Below, in pieces: positions 17,979-27,345 of a stretch of 64,000 bases of DNA; the stretch's first letter is position 1; each line of letters opens with the position of its first letter. Origin of the DNA: JAJDTQ01 sp965204235 (GTDB taxonomy: Bacteria; Desulfobacterota; Binatia; UBA9968; JAJDTQ01); NCBI GenBank assembly GCA_965204235.1, contig OZ241979.1:1178001-1242000 (forward strand). Direction: 5' to 3'. A program made the translations under genes and the position numbers. The notes beneath the pieces were generated by a model. That model had not been told where the DNA came from. It ran no database searches and worked only from the letters and a program-made list of their open reading frames with translations.

Positions 17979-19813
17979 AAGGGGGCGGGAACGGGTGTCG
18001 TGGGCAGGTCCGGGCCACCGTCTGTCGAGCATTCCTTGACGAGGACGTCGATCTCCGCGCCGTCCAGCACTTCCTTCTCGAGCAGTTCCCTGGCCATCCG
18101 GTGCAGGATGTCCATGTTCGTGGTGAGGATCTCCCTGGCCCGGTTGTAGCACTCCTGGATGATGCGCCGGACCTCCAGGTCGATCTCGACCGCGGTGCTT
18201 TCCGAGTAGTCCTGCTGCTGGGTGAAGTCGCGCCCGAGGAAGATCTGCTCCTCCTTCTTGCCGAAGGTCATGGGCCCCAGCTTCTCGCTCATGCCCCACT
18301 CGCACACCATCCTGTGGGCGATCTCGGTGGCGCGTTCGATGTCGTTCCCCGCGCCCGTGGTCATGTGGTCCAGCACGAGCTCCTCCGCGACCCGCCCGCC
18401 GAAGAGGATGGTCACGTTGTTGAGGAGGTACTGCTTGTGCTGGCTGTGCCTTTCGTCCACGGGAAGCTGCTGGGTCAGGCCCAGGGCCATGCCGCGGGGG
18501 ATGATGGTCACCTTGTGCACCGGGTCGGCCCCCGGCAGGAGCTTGGCCACCAGCGCGTGGCCCGACTCGTGGTAGGCGGTGATCCGCTTCTCCTCGTCGC
18601 TGATGATCATGCTCTTGCGCTCGGTTCCCATCATGACCTTGTCCTTGGCCAACTCGAAGTCGTTCATGTTGACCTTGTCCTTGTCATGCCGCGCCGCAAG
18701 GAGCGCCGCCTCGTTGACCAGGTTCTCCAGGTCCGCGCCGGCGAACCCCGGAGTCCCCCGGGCGAGCACCCGGATGTCCACGTCGCCGTCCAGGGGCACC
18801 CGCCGGCTGTGCACCGCCAGTATGCCTTCGCGTCCCTTGACGTCGGGCCGCGGCACCACCACCCGGCGGTCGAAGCGGCCCGGCCGCAGCAGCGCCGGGT
18901 CCAGGACGTCCGGCCGGTTGGTGGCTGCGATGAGGATCACGCCGTCGTTGGCCTCGAAGCCGTCCATCTCCACGAGCAACTGGTTGAGGGTCTGCTCCCG
19001 CTCGTCGTGTCCGCCACCGAGGCCGGCCCCGCGCTGGCGTCCCACCGCGTCGATCTCGTCCACGAAGACGATGCACGGGGCCTGCTTCTTCGCCTGGACG
19101 AACAGGTCGCGGACCCGCGAGGCGCCCACGCCCACGAACATCTCCACGAAGTCGGAGCCGCTGATGCTGAAGAAGGGGACTCCGGCCTCGCCCGCGATGG
19201 CCCGGGCCAGCAGGGTCTTGCCGGTGCCCGGGGGCCCCACCAGGAGGCAGCCCTTGGGGATCCGGCTCCCCAGCCGGGTGAACTTCTTGGGGTCCTTGAG
19301 GAACGCGATGACTTCCTGCAGCTCGTCCTTGGCTTCGTCCACCCCGGCCACGTCGCTGAACGTGACCCGCGCCTGGTTCTCGTTCAGCAGGCGCGCCCGG
19401 CTCTTGCCGAAGGACATGGCCTTGCCGCCTCCCACCTGCATCTGCCGCATGAAGAAGATCCACACGCCCACCAGCAGCAGCATGGGGAACCAGTTCACCA
19501 GCAGCACGAAGTACCACGGGGAATCGTCCTCGGGCTTGGCGGCGATGCGGATGTCCTTCTCCCGCAGCGTCTTCACCAGTTCCGGGTCGTCGGGCGAGAA
19601 GGTCCGGAACCGCTCGCCGCTCTGGTACTTGCCGTGGACGTGCTGGCCCTGGATGGTGACCTCCTGGACGTCGCCGCGCTGCACCGCGGACCAGAAATCG
19701 CTGAACATGATCTCGGGCTCGCGCCCCTGCTGCCGGGTAAAGACGTTGAACAGCAGCAGGAACATAAGTCCGAGGACGAGCCACAGGGCAAGGTTCTTCG
19801 TCGCCTGGTTCAA
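17975..19813 (-). CDS. ftsH: ATP-dependent zinc metalloprotease FtsH
   Basis: A 612-residue inner-membrane AAA+ protease that degrades misfolded and short-lived membrane and cytosolic proteins. Two transmembrane helices (about 8-25 and 102-122) flank the periplasmic domain. The AAA module has Walker A GPPGTGKT (193-200), Walker B FVDEIDA and the second region of homology ATNRPDVLDPALLRPGRFDR. The peptidase zinc motif HESGH follows near residue 415. The length is normal. The 5' side contains TATATT (minus strand, 19854-19859) as a possible -10 element, but no good -35 was seen. Confidence 0.96.
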   Translation of the reverse strand: MNQATKNLALWLVLGLMFLLLFNVFTRQQGREPEIMFSDFWSAVQRGDVQEVTIQGQHVHGKYQSGERFRTFSPDDPELVKTLREKDIRIAAKPEDDSPWYFVLLVNWFPMLLLVGVWIFFMRQMQVGGGKAMSFGKSRARLLNENQARVTFSDVAGVDEAKDELQEVIAFLKDPKKFTRLGSRIPKGCLLVGPPGTGKTLLARAIAGEAGVPFFSISGSDFVEMFVGVGASRVRDLFVQAKKQAPCIVFVDEIDAVGRQRGAGLGGGHDEREQTLNQLLVEMDGFEANDGVILIAATNRPDVLDPALLRPGRFDRRVVVPRPDVKGREGILAVHSRRVPLDGDVDIRVLARGTPGFAGADLENLVNEAALLAARHDKDKVNMNDFELAKDKVMMGTERKSMIISDEEKRITAYHESGHALVAKLLPGADPVHKVTIIPRGMALGLTQQLPVDERHSQHKQYLLNNVTILFGGRVAEELVLDHMTTGAGNDIERATEIAHRMVCEWGMSEKLGPMTFGKKEEQIFLGRDFTQQQDYSESTAVEIDLEVRRIIQECYNRAREILTTNMDILHRMARELLEKEVLDGAEIDVLVKECSTDGGPDLPTTPVPAPL

Positions 19814-19915
19814 GCCGGGTTTCTCCCACCTCCGCTATACGCGGGAAAAAGGCAATATACCGGAAGCCTTAACATACGGGTAGAGTTGTTTCAATAAGAA
19901 CGGGAACCGCCCAAG

Positions 19916-21388
19916 TCAACCCGGGTCCCCCGCATCGGGACTGCGCGAGACCCGGATCCGCCAGACCTCCCGGGTCTCCGGCCCCACCCGGGCCAAGTCG
20001 CTGCGCGCGCAACCGGGAATCCACGCGATCTCGTCTCCCACCACCAGCAACGGCGCGGTCCGGCGCCGGCGCCGGGGCACCTTCCGGTCGATGAACAGGT
20101 CTTTCAGCTTCTTGCGCCCGGCCATGCCCAGGGGCCGGAACCGGTCTCCGGGGCGGGGGTTCCGCAGCCGCAGCCGCCCCTCCGGGCGCCCCAGACCGGA
20201 AAGGTCGAAGACCGCCTCGAAAGGGTCCTGGGGTATCTCCCGCTTCCGGGAGCGCCACGCGGTGACCCGGACGCCGGCCTCGGGAACCGTGACCTCGCCC
20301 TCCAGCGGGAGCGGGCAGGAATAGTCTTTCGCCGGCGGGTCTTTCGCCCGCTGGACCTCCGCCGAACGGGCCAGCCGGACGGTGTCGTACTGCCGGACCA
20401 CGGTCCAGGAGCCGGGCAGGGACACCCGGCCGTGGGGACGGCTGCCGGCCATGAGCCTGGTGACCGCGTCCACGTGGGCGAAGCCGATGCGCCGGAGCGT
20501 CCCCAACTCCCGGCGCAGCCAGAACCGCGCCATCCGGGGGCGGATCTCGGGGTCGAGGGCCAGGAAGCCGGTACGGTCCAGCGCGCCGCCGCGGGCCACT
20601 CCCGGGTACGCGGCCGCCACTTGCCGTTCCAGGAGCGCGTGGTCGGACCGCAGCATCCCGCCCAGCCGCGCGAGCCGGCGCTCCAGCGCGCCGCCGCCGT
20701 CGCTCCGGCTCCGTAGCTCGGGCAGGACGACGCCCCGGAGCCAGTTCCGCAGGTAACGCGCGTCCCGGTTGGTGGGGTCTTCCCGATAGTCCAGACCCCG
20801 GCTCTCCAGGAACGCAAGGACCTCGTCCCGGGACGCCTCCAGGAGCGGACGGATCAACACCGCCCGGCCGGCCCCCTCCGGGGACCGCGCCAGGGGCCGG
20901 GCCGCAGGCATGCCCTTCAACCCTTCCGGCCCGCAGCCGCGGAGCAGCCACATGAGCATGGTCTCCACCTGGTCGTCGCGGTTGTGCCCCACCGCGACCT
21001 TGCCCATGCGCCGCTCCGAGGCGACCTCCGCGAAGAACCGGTAACGCCGCTCGCGCGCGCGGGCTTCGAGGTTCCCCGCGCCGCGGCGGTCTCCGGCCTC
21101 CCCAAGGTCGAGCCGGGCCAAGTGGAAGGGCAGCGACAGCCGTGCGGCCATGCCCCGGACGAACTCGCAGTCGTCCCGGCTCTCCGGCCCCCGGATGCCG
21201 TGGTCCACGTGGGCCACCTCCAGGCTCAGGCCGAGGGAGGCGCCGACCTCCCGCAGGACGTGCAGGAGCGCCACCGAGTCCGGGCCGCCGGACACGCCCA
21301 CGAGCACCGCGTCTCCGGGGGCGAGCAGGCCGTCCCGGACGAGGGCCTGCTCCAACCGCTTGGGAAGGCTCATGGAGGCGGGTCTCAT
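19916..21388 (-). CDS. tilS: tRNA(Ile)-lysidine synthase
   Basis: A 490-residue ATP-dependent ligase that attaches lysine to C34 of the CAU-anticodon tRNA-Ile, allowing AUA decoding. The N-terminal ATP-pyrophosphatase domain carries VGVSGGPDS, HVDHGIRG and the VGHNRDDQVET motif. The C-terminal TilS domains include RPGDRFRPLGMAGRKKLKDLF. ATG 21388 gives a short leader before the P-loop; a second ATG lies five codons in. It precedes ftsH by about 100 bases, and the pair is a common neighbourhood. Confidence 0.92.
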   Translation of the reverse strand: MRPASMSLPKRLEQALVRDGLLAPGDAVLVGVSGGPDSVALLHVLREVGASLGLSLEVAHVDHGIRGPESRDDCEFVRGMAARLSLPFHLARLDLGEAGDRRGAGNLEARARERRYRFFAEVASERRMGKVAVGHNRDDQVETMLMWLLRGCGPEGLKGMPAARPLARSPEGAGRAVLIRPLLEASRDEVLAFLESRGLDYREDPTNRDARYLRNWLRGVVLPELRSRSDGGGALERRLARLGGMLRSDHALLERQVAAAYPGVARGGALDRTGFLALDPEIRPRMARFWLRRELGTLRRIGFAHVDAVTRLMAGSRPHGRVSLPGSWTVVRQYDTVRLARSAEVQRAKDPPAKDYSCPLPLEGEVTVPEAGVRVTAWRSRKREIPQDPFEAVFDLSGLGRPEGRLRLRNPRPGDRFRPLGMAGRKKLKDLFIDRKVPRRRRRTAPLLVVGDEIAWIPGCARSDLARVGPETREVWRIRVSRSPDAGDPG

Positions 21389-21458
21389 GGATGCGGAAGG
21401 GTCGTGGCACTGGTTGATGGCGCCGGCCGCCGTTGCTATAGCCTACGTGAGGCAACCG

Positions 21459-21495
21459 TCAGGATACTTCAGGATACAGTGTAGTTCAGGATACA
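21459..21495 (+). promoter_or_regulatory. Three direct repeats upstream of the aminotransferase gene
   Basis: TCAGGATAC occurs at 21459-21467, TCAGGATACA at 21469-21478 and again at 21486-21495, in the divergent space between tilS and the aminotransferase. The last copy ends 43 bases before the aminotransferase ATG. The clustering suggests a repeated operator or activator site. No regulator gene is adjacent. Confidence 0.4.
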
Positions 21496-21538
21496 CCGCG
21501 CCCGAACCGCCCACAAGCGAACCACAGGAGCAACCCGC

Positions 21539-22711
21539 ATGGCTTCACCCTTGAACCCGCCCCAGAGGATCCTGCTCGGACCCGGCCCCAGCAACCCGCA
21601 TCCCCGGGTCCTGGAGGCGCTGTCGGCGCCGGTGGTCGGCCACCTGGATCCGGAGTTCTTCAAGGTCATGGAGGAGAGCAAGAGCATGCTGCGCTGGCTG
21701 TTCCACACGGAGAACGATCTGACGTTCCCGGTGTCGGGCACCGGCAGCGCGGGCATGGAGGCCTGCCTCGTGAACCTCGTCGAGGAGGGGGACACGGTGC
21801 TGGTGTGCGTGAACGGCGTCTTCGGCACGCGCATGGCGGACATCGTGGAACGCCTGGGCGGGAACCTGGTGAAGGTGGAGGCCCCCTGGGGCGAGATCAT
21901 CCGGCCGGAGCAGGTGGAGCAGGCGCTGGAGGAGCACGAAGTCCATGTGGTGACGCTGGTGCACGCGGAGACCTCCACCGGCGTATGGCAGCCGGTGGAA
22001 GAGATCTCCCGGCTCGCCCACGACGCCGGCGCGCTGCTGGTGCTGGACACCGTCACCTCGCTGGGGGGATGTCCGGTGACCATCGACGCGTGGAACGTGG
22101 ACGCCTGCTACAGCGGCACGCAGAAGTGCCTGAGCTGCCCGCCCGGGTTGTCCCCGGTGTCGTTCAACCGGGCTGCGCGCGAGAAGCTGGCCCGACGCCG
22201 GAGCAAGGTACGGAGCTGGTACCTGGACCTGACCATGATCGAGCGTTACTGGGGCGAGGACCGGGCCTACCACCACACCGCGCCCATCTCCATGAACTAC
22301 GGTCTTCACGCGGCCCTGAGCGAAGTCCAACGGGAAGGCCTGGAAGCCCGGTTCCGGCGCCACGAGACGAACCACCGGGCGCTGGCCGCGGGGCTGGAGG
22401 TCCTGGGCATCCCCCTGGCCTCACAGGAGGGCCACCGCCTGTGGATGCTCAACAGCGTCCGCATCCCCGAAGGACTCGACGACGCCGCCGTCCGCAAACG
22501 GCTGCTGCTGGACTTCGACATCGAGATCGGCGGCGGACTCGGCGCCCTGGCCGGGAAGACTTGGCGCATCGGACTGATGGGGGAATCGAGCCGGCGGGAA
22601 AACGTGGTCCGGCTGGTGGACGCCCTGGGGCGGATCCTGAACGACGAAGGCGCCTCGGTCCCCACCGCGGACGCCGTGGACGCCATCGAGAAGGCGTATG
22701 CCCGCGGGTGA
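21539..22711 (+). CDS. Class V aminotransferase, alanine/serine-glyoxylate type
   Basis: A 390-residue PLP-dependent aminotransferase of the alanine-glyoxylate/serine-pyruvate subgroup. It begins with the family signature LLGPGPSNPHPRVLEA, has the cofactor-holding TGSAGMEA turn, and carries the PLP lysine in YSGTQKCL (around residue 200). The C-terminal half has RIGLMGESS, typical for the subgroup. It probably makes glycine from glyoxylate or transaminates a related 2-oxo acid in the cytoplasm. It stands alone on the plus strand between tilS and a repeat element. Confidence 0.92.
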   Translation: MASPLNPPQRILLGPGPSNPHPRVLEALSAPVVGHLDPEFFKVMEESKSMLRWLFHTENDLTFPVSGTGSAGMEACLVNLVEEGDTVLVCVNGVFGTRMADIVERLGGNLVKVEAPWGEIIRPEQVEQALEEHEVHVVTLVHAETSTGVWQPVEEISRLAHDAGALLVLDTVTSLGGCPVTIDAWNVDACYSGTQKCLSCPPGLSPVSFNRAAREKLARRRSKVRSWYLDLTMIERYWGEDRAYHHTAPISMNYGLHAALSEVQREGLEARFRRHETNHRALAAGLEVLGIPLASQEGHRLWMLNSVRIPEGLDDAAVRKRLLLDFDIEIGGGLGALAGKTWRIGLMGESSRRENVVRLVDALGRILNDEGASVPTADAVDAIEKAYARG

Positions 22712-22790
22712 AGACTCGGCGGGAGTTCCTGGGTCACAGTCCGGGAGAATCTCCTGCAACCTGTTGATAATACGGGAGAAGGGTCGCTAA

Positions 22791-22857
22791 GGAAACTCTG
22801 AACAATTGCCCCCGTTCGTCCTGAGCGTAGCGAAGCGAAGTCGAAGGACGCGCTTTT
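22791..22857 (+). repeat. Dispersed 66-nt element, copy R1
   Basis: A 67-nt intergenic sequence that runs from GGAAACTCTGAAC to GGACGCGCTTTT. It is identical by eye to the copy at 30024-30090. Its core carries the short dyad CGTCCT...AGGACG. It lies between the convergent 3' ends of the aminotransferase and cytochrome genes. After it, bases 22858-22949 hold no clear gene, though one frame reads like a protein fragment. Confidence 0.85.
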
Positions 22858-22949
22858 CGGCGACATCGACGTGGTCTGCGTCAACGTCGAACGCGGCTTC
22901 GACCACTACGACGATCGACTCCCGGGGCGCGCCCCGGAACCCCGGCGCC

Positions 22950-23852
22950 CTACTCCACCCGGTGGTCGTTGGGCGGCAGCGAGCGGAGGTACACGGCCAT
23001 GGCGGTGAGGTCTTCGTCGGTCATGTGCGCGTAGCCGTGGACCGTGACCCTCTCCATCAGGCCCTGGACGTTGTCGCCGTCGGGCTTGAAGCCGCTCTGC
23101 AACAGCTCCACCATGTCATCTACGGTCCAGTCGCCGACGCCGGCCTCCGGGTGCGGGGTGATGTTGGGGGACGGCTCTCCCTCTGGTCCGTAGGAGCTTC
23201 CGGCCATGGAGAGGTCCCGCTGCAACCCGCCGGCCCAGTCCCGCGGGGTGTGGCATTCGCCGCAGTGGGCGACCGCCCGGACGAGGTAGGCGCCGCGGTT
23301 CCACCGGGCCGACCGGCCGGGTTCCGGCGTCCACCGGCTCTCGTCAAAATAGCGCCACTTCCAGCCGGCCAGGAGGAAGCGCCAGCCGAACGGCGTGGTC
23401 AACTCGTGCGCCCGGTTCTCCTTCCTTACGGGTTCGACGCGGGACAGGTACGCCTTGAGGGCCAGGACGTCTCCGTCCGTCATGTGGGTGAACGAGGTGT
23501 AGGGGAAGGCCGGGAACAGGTGCTCGCCCCCGCGGCCGACCCCCCTTCTCATGGCCCGGAGGAACTCCTCGTCGCTCCACTCGCCGATGCCCGTCTCTCG
23601 GTCCGGCGTGATGTTGGTGCTGTAGATGGTCCCGAAAGGGACCGAGATGGCGTTGCCGCCGGCGAGCTCGGCGCCGCCATTGTCGTAATCGGTGTGGCAG
23701 GCGATGCAGAGGCCGGCCCGGGCGAGGTACGCGCCTCTCTGGACGGGGTCGTCCGCGGCCTCCGCCAATGGCAGCCACAGGACGGTCCAGAGGGCCGCTG
23801 CCGCCATGGCCGGGGCTCCCCGGCCCGTTCTTCGGCGTTGCGCTGCGGGCAT
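22950..23852 (-). CDS. Diheme c-type cytochrome
   Basis: A 300-residue exported cytochrome with an N-terminal hydrophobic signal (about residues 14-33) and two heme motifs, CIACH (49-53) and CGECH (near 212). The surrounding segments (YSTNITPDRETGIGEWSDEEF and the C-terminal TDEDLTAMAVYLRSLPP) are typical of cytochrome subunits that accept electrons from periplasmic alcohol, aldehyde or gluconate dehydrogenases. No dehydrogenase partner is adjacent. The nearest redox genes are the LLM oxidoreductase upstream and a molybdenum enzyme further away. It is probably periplasmic or membrane-tethered. Confidence 0.88.
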   Translation of the reverse strand: MPAAQRRRTGRGAPAMAAAALWTVLWLPLAEAADDPVQRGAYLARAGLCIACHTDYDNGGAELAGGNAISVPFGTIYSTNITPDRETGIGEWSDEEFLRAMRRGVGRGGEHLFPAFPYTSFTHMTDGDVLALKAYLSRVEPVRKENRAHELTTPFGWRFLLAGWKWRYFDESRWTPEPGRSARWNRGAYLVRAVAHCGECHTPRDWAGGLQRDLSMAGSSYGPEGEPSPNITPHPEAGVGDWTVDDMVELLQSGFKPDGDNVQGLMERVTVHGYAHMTDEDLTAMAVYLRSLPPNDHRVE

Positions 23853-23921
23853 GTCTCGCCGCCGCTGCCTCCCGTCAGCCGGTCCCGCACACGATCGGCT
23901 CGAAGCGCCTCTCCCTGTGGG

Positions 23922-24006
23922 AAAGCGCGTCCTTCGACTTCGCTTCGCTACGCTCAGGACGAACGGGGCAATCGTTCAGGGTTCGGGGCAATTGTCCAGG
24001 GTCTCC
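23922..24006 (-). repeat. Dispersed 66-nt element, copy R2 with extra half unit
   Basis: An inverted copy of the R1 element (23922-23983), followed by another partial unit (to 24006) that contains the CCCTGGACAAT word also seen in R3. It lies between the start of the cytochrome gene and the end of the MFS gene. Confidence 0.8.
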
Positions 24007-24019
24007 TTCCGCCGTTCGC

Positions 24020-25339
24020 TCACGTGGTCGCCAGCCCGGGCTGCGGCGTGGGCAACGGCGCAGGCGGCGCTTCCCTGGCGATGGCCAGGGACATGGCCGC
24101 GGCCAGGACCGCCAGCACCGCGCCGATGAGGAACGCGGGAACGTAGTCGCCGAAGTAGTCGAAGATGACGCCGCCGCCCTGGGCCATGGCGGCCCCGCCC
24201 AACTGGTGCGACATGAAGATCAGGCCGTAGATGCTGCCCACGGAGTTCTTGCCGAAGGTGGCGCCGGCCAGGGCCACCACCGGCGGCACGGTGGCGAACC
24301 AGTCCAGGCCGTAGATCACCGCGAACACGAACAGGCCGCCGGGGCCGGTGACCGCCGGCAGGATGAACAACGACACCGCCCGCAACCCATAGACCCAGGC
24401 CAGGACCTTGCGGGGGTCCATGCGGTCGCTGAGCCAACCCGCCATCATGGTGCCGACGAAGTTCATGCCCCCCATGATCGCCACGGTCCAGGAGGCGGCC
24501 CCGGCGCTGATGCCGATGTCCAGGGCGTGGGGGATCATGTGGCTGCCGATGAGCCCGTTGGACGTGCCGCCGCAAATGGCGTAGGCGCCGCACAGGAGCC
24601 AGAAGGTGCGGCGCCGCAGGGCGTCCCTCACCGAGGTGCTCGTGACCGGGCGCGGCCCCCCGCCCGCGGCCGCCGTCAACGTGGCGGCTTCGGACTCCCC
24701 CAGGGCTTCGCCGCCCACGTCGGCCGGGTCGTTGCGCATGAGCCACCAGACCAGGACGAAGACGACCGCGGCCGCACAGGCCAGGGACGTGGCCGCGGCG
24801 CGCCAGCCCCAGGCCACGATGATGCCCATGACCAGGGGGATGAAGATGAGCTGTCCGGTGGAACCCGCGCTGTTCAGCAGGCCCAGCATCACGCCCCGGT
24901 GGCGCACGAACCAGCGGTGGGCCACGCTGGCCGCGAGCACCGACGACAGGCCGCCGGCGCCCGTGCCCACGACGAAGCCCCACACCAGGACGAACTCCCA
25001 CAGCCCGTCGATGTATGCGGTGAGGCCCACCCCGACGCACAACAGCGCCAGGGCGGCGAGCATCACCACGCGCACCCCGCGGCGGTCCTGGATGCGGCCG
25101 CCGACCGGGCCGATGGCCCCGTACAGCACCAGGTTGATGGACACCGCGGACATGATCGACGCGCGGCTCCAGCCGAATTCCGCCTCCAGCGGCCGGACGA
25201 AGGTCTGCGGCGCGGCCCGGATGCCCGCGGCCATGAGCGTCGCCACGAAGGTCAGGGCCACCACCACCCAGCCGTAGAAGAAGCGGACGTTCAGAGGGTT
25301 CCCGGGAGTCGGGGCCGGGGTGTCAGGCTTCGTCTTCAT
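24020..25339 (-). CDS. MFS transporter, monocarboxylate/oxalate-antiporter-like
   Basis: A 439-residue major facilitator with about 12 transmembrane helices. The motif-A-like loop GGRIQDRRGVR lies between helices 2 and 3. The N-terminus FFYGWVVVALTFVATLMA is typical of the MCT/OFA-like group that moves monocarboxylates or oxalate. It overlaps the LLM oxidoreductase gene by 17 bases, so the two are probably co-expressed. The transported compound is unknown, but the setting suggests a small organic acid linked to the LLM enzyme. Confidence 0.88.
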   Translation of the reverse strand: MKTKPDTPAPTPGNPLNVRFFYGWVVVALTFVATLMAAGIRAAPQTFVRPLEAEFGWSRASIMSAVSINLVLYGAIGPVGGRIQDRRGVRVVMLAALALLCVGVGLTAYIDGLWEFVLVWGFVVGTGAGGLSSVLAASVAHRWFVRHRGVMLGLLNSAGSTGQLIFIPLVMGIIVAWGWRAAATSLACAAAVVFVLVWWLMRNDPADVGGEALGESEAATLTAAAGGGPRPVTSTSVRDALRRRTFWLLCGAYAICGGTSNGLIGSHMIPHALDIGISAGAASWTVAIMGGMNFVGTMMAGWLSDRMDPRKVLAWVYGLRAVSLFILPAVTGPGGLFVFAVIYGLDWFATVPPVVALAGATFGKNSVGSIYGLIFMSHQLGGAAMAQGGGVIFDYFGDYVPAFLIGAVLAVLAAAMSLAIAREAPPAPLPTPQPGLATT

Positions 25340-26378
25340 GGATGCCTTCCGGCGAAGCCCCGGCGGTCGGGCCGGACGCCACCGAGGCCCGGGAGCGGGG
25401 CCCCAGGGCGTCCGCTACGCTCTCGTAGTCTTCGAGCCGCGGCAGCAGCAACGGGTGGTCCACCCCCGCCTCGCGGTATTCGGCCATGCGTCCGCGGCAC
25501 GTGGAAGCGTCTCCGAGCAGGTAGAACGCCTCCACCATGGCGTCGGTGACCAGGTGCGCCGCGGCCTCCTCGCCTCCGCCTTCCGCGGCGGCGCGGAGCG
25601 GCGGCAGGATGCCGGGGTCGAAGCCGCCCCGCTCCAGCAGCACCTCCCCCACGAAGGGCTCGGCCAGCAGCCGCGCCATCCTCTCCCTGAGCGCCGGCAT
25701 CATCCGCGGCGGGTCGTCGGTCAGGCGCACGACCAGCATGCAGGCCACGTCGATGGCCGCGGGGTCCCTGCCCGCCTCCCTGGCCGCGGCGGCGATCTCC
25801 CGGACCGCGTAGCGGACGTAGCCCACCGGGACGTAGGCGTTGAGCAGGACGCCGTCGGCCACCGCTCCCGCCAGCCGCAGGGCCCTGGGCCCGATGGCGG
25901 CCAGGTAGATGGGCAGGCGCGGCTGCGCCGGCTCCACCGCAAGCCGGACGCCCTTCGGGCCGCAGCGCTCGCCGTCGGTGACGCGCTCGCCGGCCAGGAG
26001 CCGCCTGAGCCGGGCGACGGTCTCCTCGAGGGTGCGCAGCGGCCGCTCGTAAGGCATGCCCATCCGGCCTTCGACCACCGACTTGTCGCTCCGGCCCAGC
26101 CCCAGGAGGAACCGCCCCCCGGAGATGCGGTCCAGGGTCGCCGCGCACATGCCCAGGAGCGCCGGGTGGCGCGTGTACGGGTTGGTGACGCCGAGCCCCA
26201 GCCGTATCCTTCGGGTGGCCGCGGCCAGGAACCCCAGCAGGGAGAAGGTCTCTTCGTGGAAATAGCGCTCGGTCACCCACAGGGAGTCGAAGCCGGCCTC
26301 CTCGGCGATGCGGGCGTAGTTCCGCAACGCATGGCCGCTCTCGATGCCGTGGTAGAGAACCATTCCGAGTCGCGACAT
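25323..26378 (-). CDS. LLM-class flavin/F420-dependent oxidoreductase
   Basis: A 351-residue luciferase-like TIM-barrel oxidoreductase. The N-terminus YARIAEEAGFDSLWVTERYFHEE, the RLGLGVTNPYTRHPALLGM strand and the LLGLGRSDKSVVEG segment are diagnostic of the LLM superfamily. The cofactor may be FMN or F420; the sequence does not settle this. Its stop lies inside the 5' end of the MFS gene. It follows two peptide-type permease genes, so the whole minus-strand cluster may be one operon for uptake and oxidation of an organic compound. Confidence 0.9.
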   Translation of the reverse strand: MSRLGMVLYHGIESGHALRNYARIAEEAGFDSLWVTERYFHEETFSLLGFLAAATRRIRLGLGVTNPYTRHPALLGMCAATLDRISGGRFLLGLGRSDKSVVEGRMGMPYERPLRTLEETVARLRRLLAGERVTDGERCGPKGVRLAVEPAQPRLPIYLAAIGPRALRLAGAVADGVLLNAYVPVGYVRYAVREIAAAAREAGRDPAAIDVACMLVVRLTDDPPRMMPALRERMARLLAEPFVGEVLLERGGFDPGILPPLRAAAEGGGEEAAAHLVTDAMVEAFYLLGDASTCRGRMAEYREAGVDHPLLLPRLEDYESVADALGPRSRASVASGPTAGASPEGIHEDEA

Positions 26379-26424
26379 GAGGGTTCGATCCGTGGGAATC
26401 CGTGTGCGGGTCCTGCCGGTGGGG

Positions 26425-27345
26425 TCAGATCCCGGTCCCCGCCCGCTTGAGCCGGGGGTCCAGCACGTCCCGCAGGGCGTCGCCCAGCAGGTTGATCCCC
26501 AGGACGGTGACGAAGATGCTGAGCCCGGGGAACAGGGCCAGCCACCACGCGGTGCTGATGTAGATCCGGCCGTCGGCCAGCATGGTGCCCCAGGTGGGGA
26601 TCTCGGGGGGCACCCCGAGACCCAGGAAGCTCAGGCTCGCCTCGGAGATGATGGACGACGCCATGGCGAAAGTGCCGATGACCAGGGAGACCTGGATGAG
26701 GTTGGGGATGATGTGGCGCGCGATGATCTGGGCGTCGCTGGCGCCCAGCGACTTGGCCGAGATGACGAACTCCCGGGCCTTGAGGGAAAGGCTCTGCCCG
26801 CGGGTCACCCGGCAGTACTGGATCCACCTCTGGGCCACCAGGGCCAGGATCAGGTTGAACAGCCCCTGGCCGAGGAACGCCATGATGGTCAGCGCCAGGA
26901 GCAGGGGCGGGAAGGCCCACACCACCTCCACCAGCTTCTGGATGGAGAAGTCGATGTTGCCTCCGAAGTAGCCCGATGAGGCGCCCAGCAGGACGCCGAC
27001 GAAGCCGGAGATGAACACCACCGCAAAGGCCACCAGCAATGACACCCGGGCGCCGAACACGATGCGGCTCAGGATGTCCCGGCCGAGGTTGTCGGTGCCG
27101 AGGAAATGCGGTCCCCAGAACCACTGGGGCGCCTGCAGCATGGTTTCCAGGCTCTGGTGGTTGGGGTCGTAGGGCGCCACCAGCGGACCGAGTATGCCCA
27201 CGACCACGAACAGCAGCACGATGAGCCCGCCGGCATAGACCTTCACGCGCATCCAGCGGCGCCACCACCCGCGGCCGGGCCGCCTGGCGCCGGACGGTTC
27301 CGGGGCGCCCGCGCTAATACCGGATCCTGGGGTCGATGACTGCAT
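26425..27345 (-). CDS. ABC transporter permease, DppC/OppC type
   Basis: A 306-residue inner-membrane permease of the peptide/nickel family with an N-terminal OppC segment and about six transmembrane helices. The GTDNLGRDILSRIVFGARVSL segment and the EAA-type loop around VISAKSLGASDAQIIARHI are family hallmarks. It overlaps the 3' end of the DppB-type gene by 32 bases, which implies coupling. No binding protein or ATPase genes accompany the pair here. Confidence 0.92.
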   Translation of the reverse strand: MQSSTPGSGISAGAPEPSGARRPGRGWWRRWMRVKVYAGGLIVLLFVVVGILGPLVAPYDPNHQSLETMLQAPQWFWGPHFLGTDNLGRDILSRIVFGARVSLLVAFAVVFISGFVGVLLGASSGYFGGNIDFSIQKLVEVVWAFPPLLLALTIMAFLGQGLFNLILALVAQRWIQYCRVTRGQSLSLKAREFVISAKSLGASDAQIIARHIIPNLIQVSLVIGTFAMASSIISEASLSFLGLGVPPEIPTWGTMLADGRIYISTAWWLALFPGLSIFVTVLGINLLGDALRDVLDPRLKRAGTGI

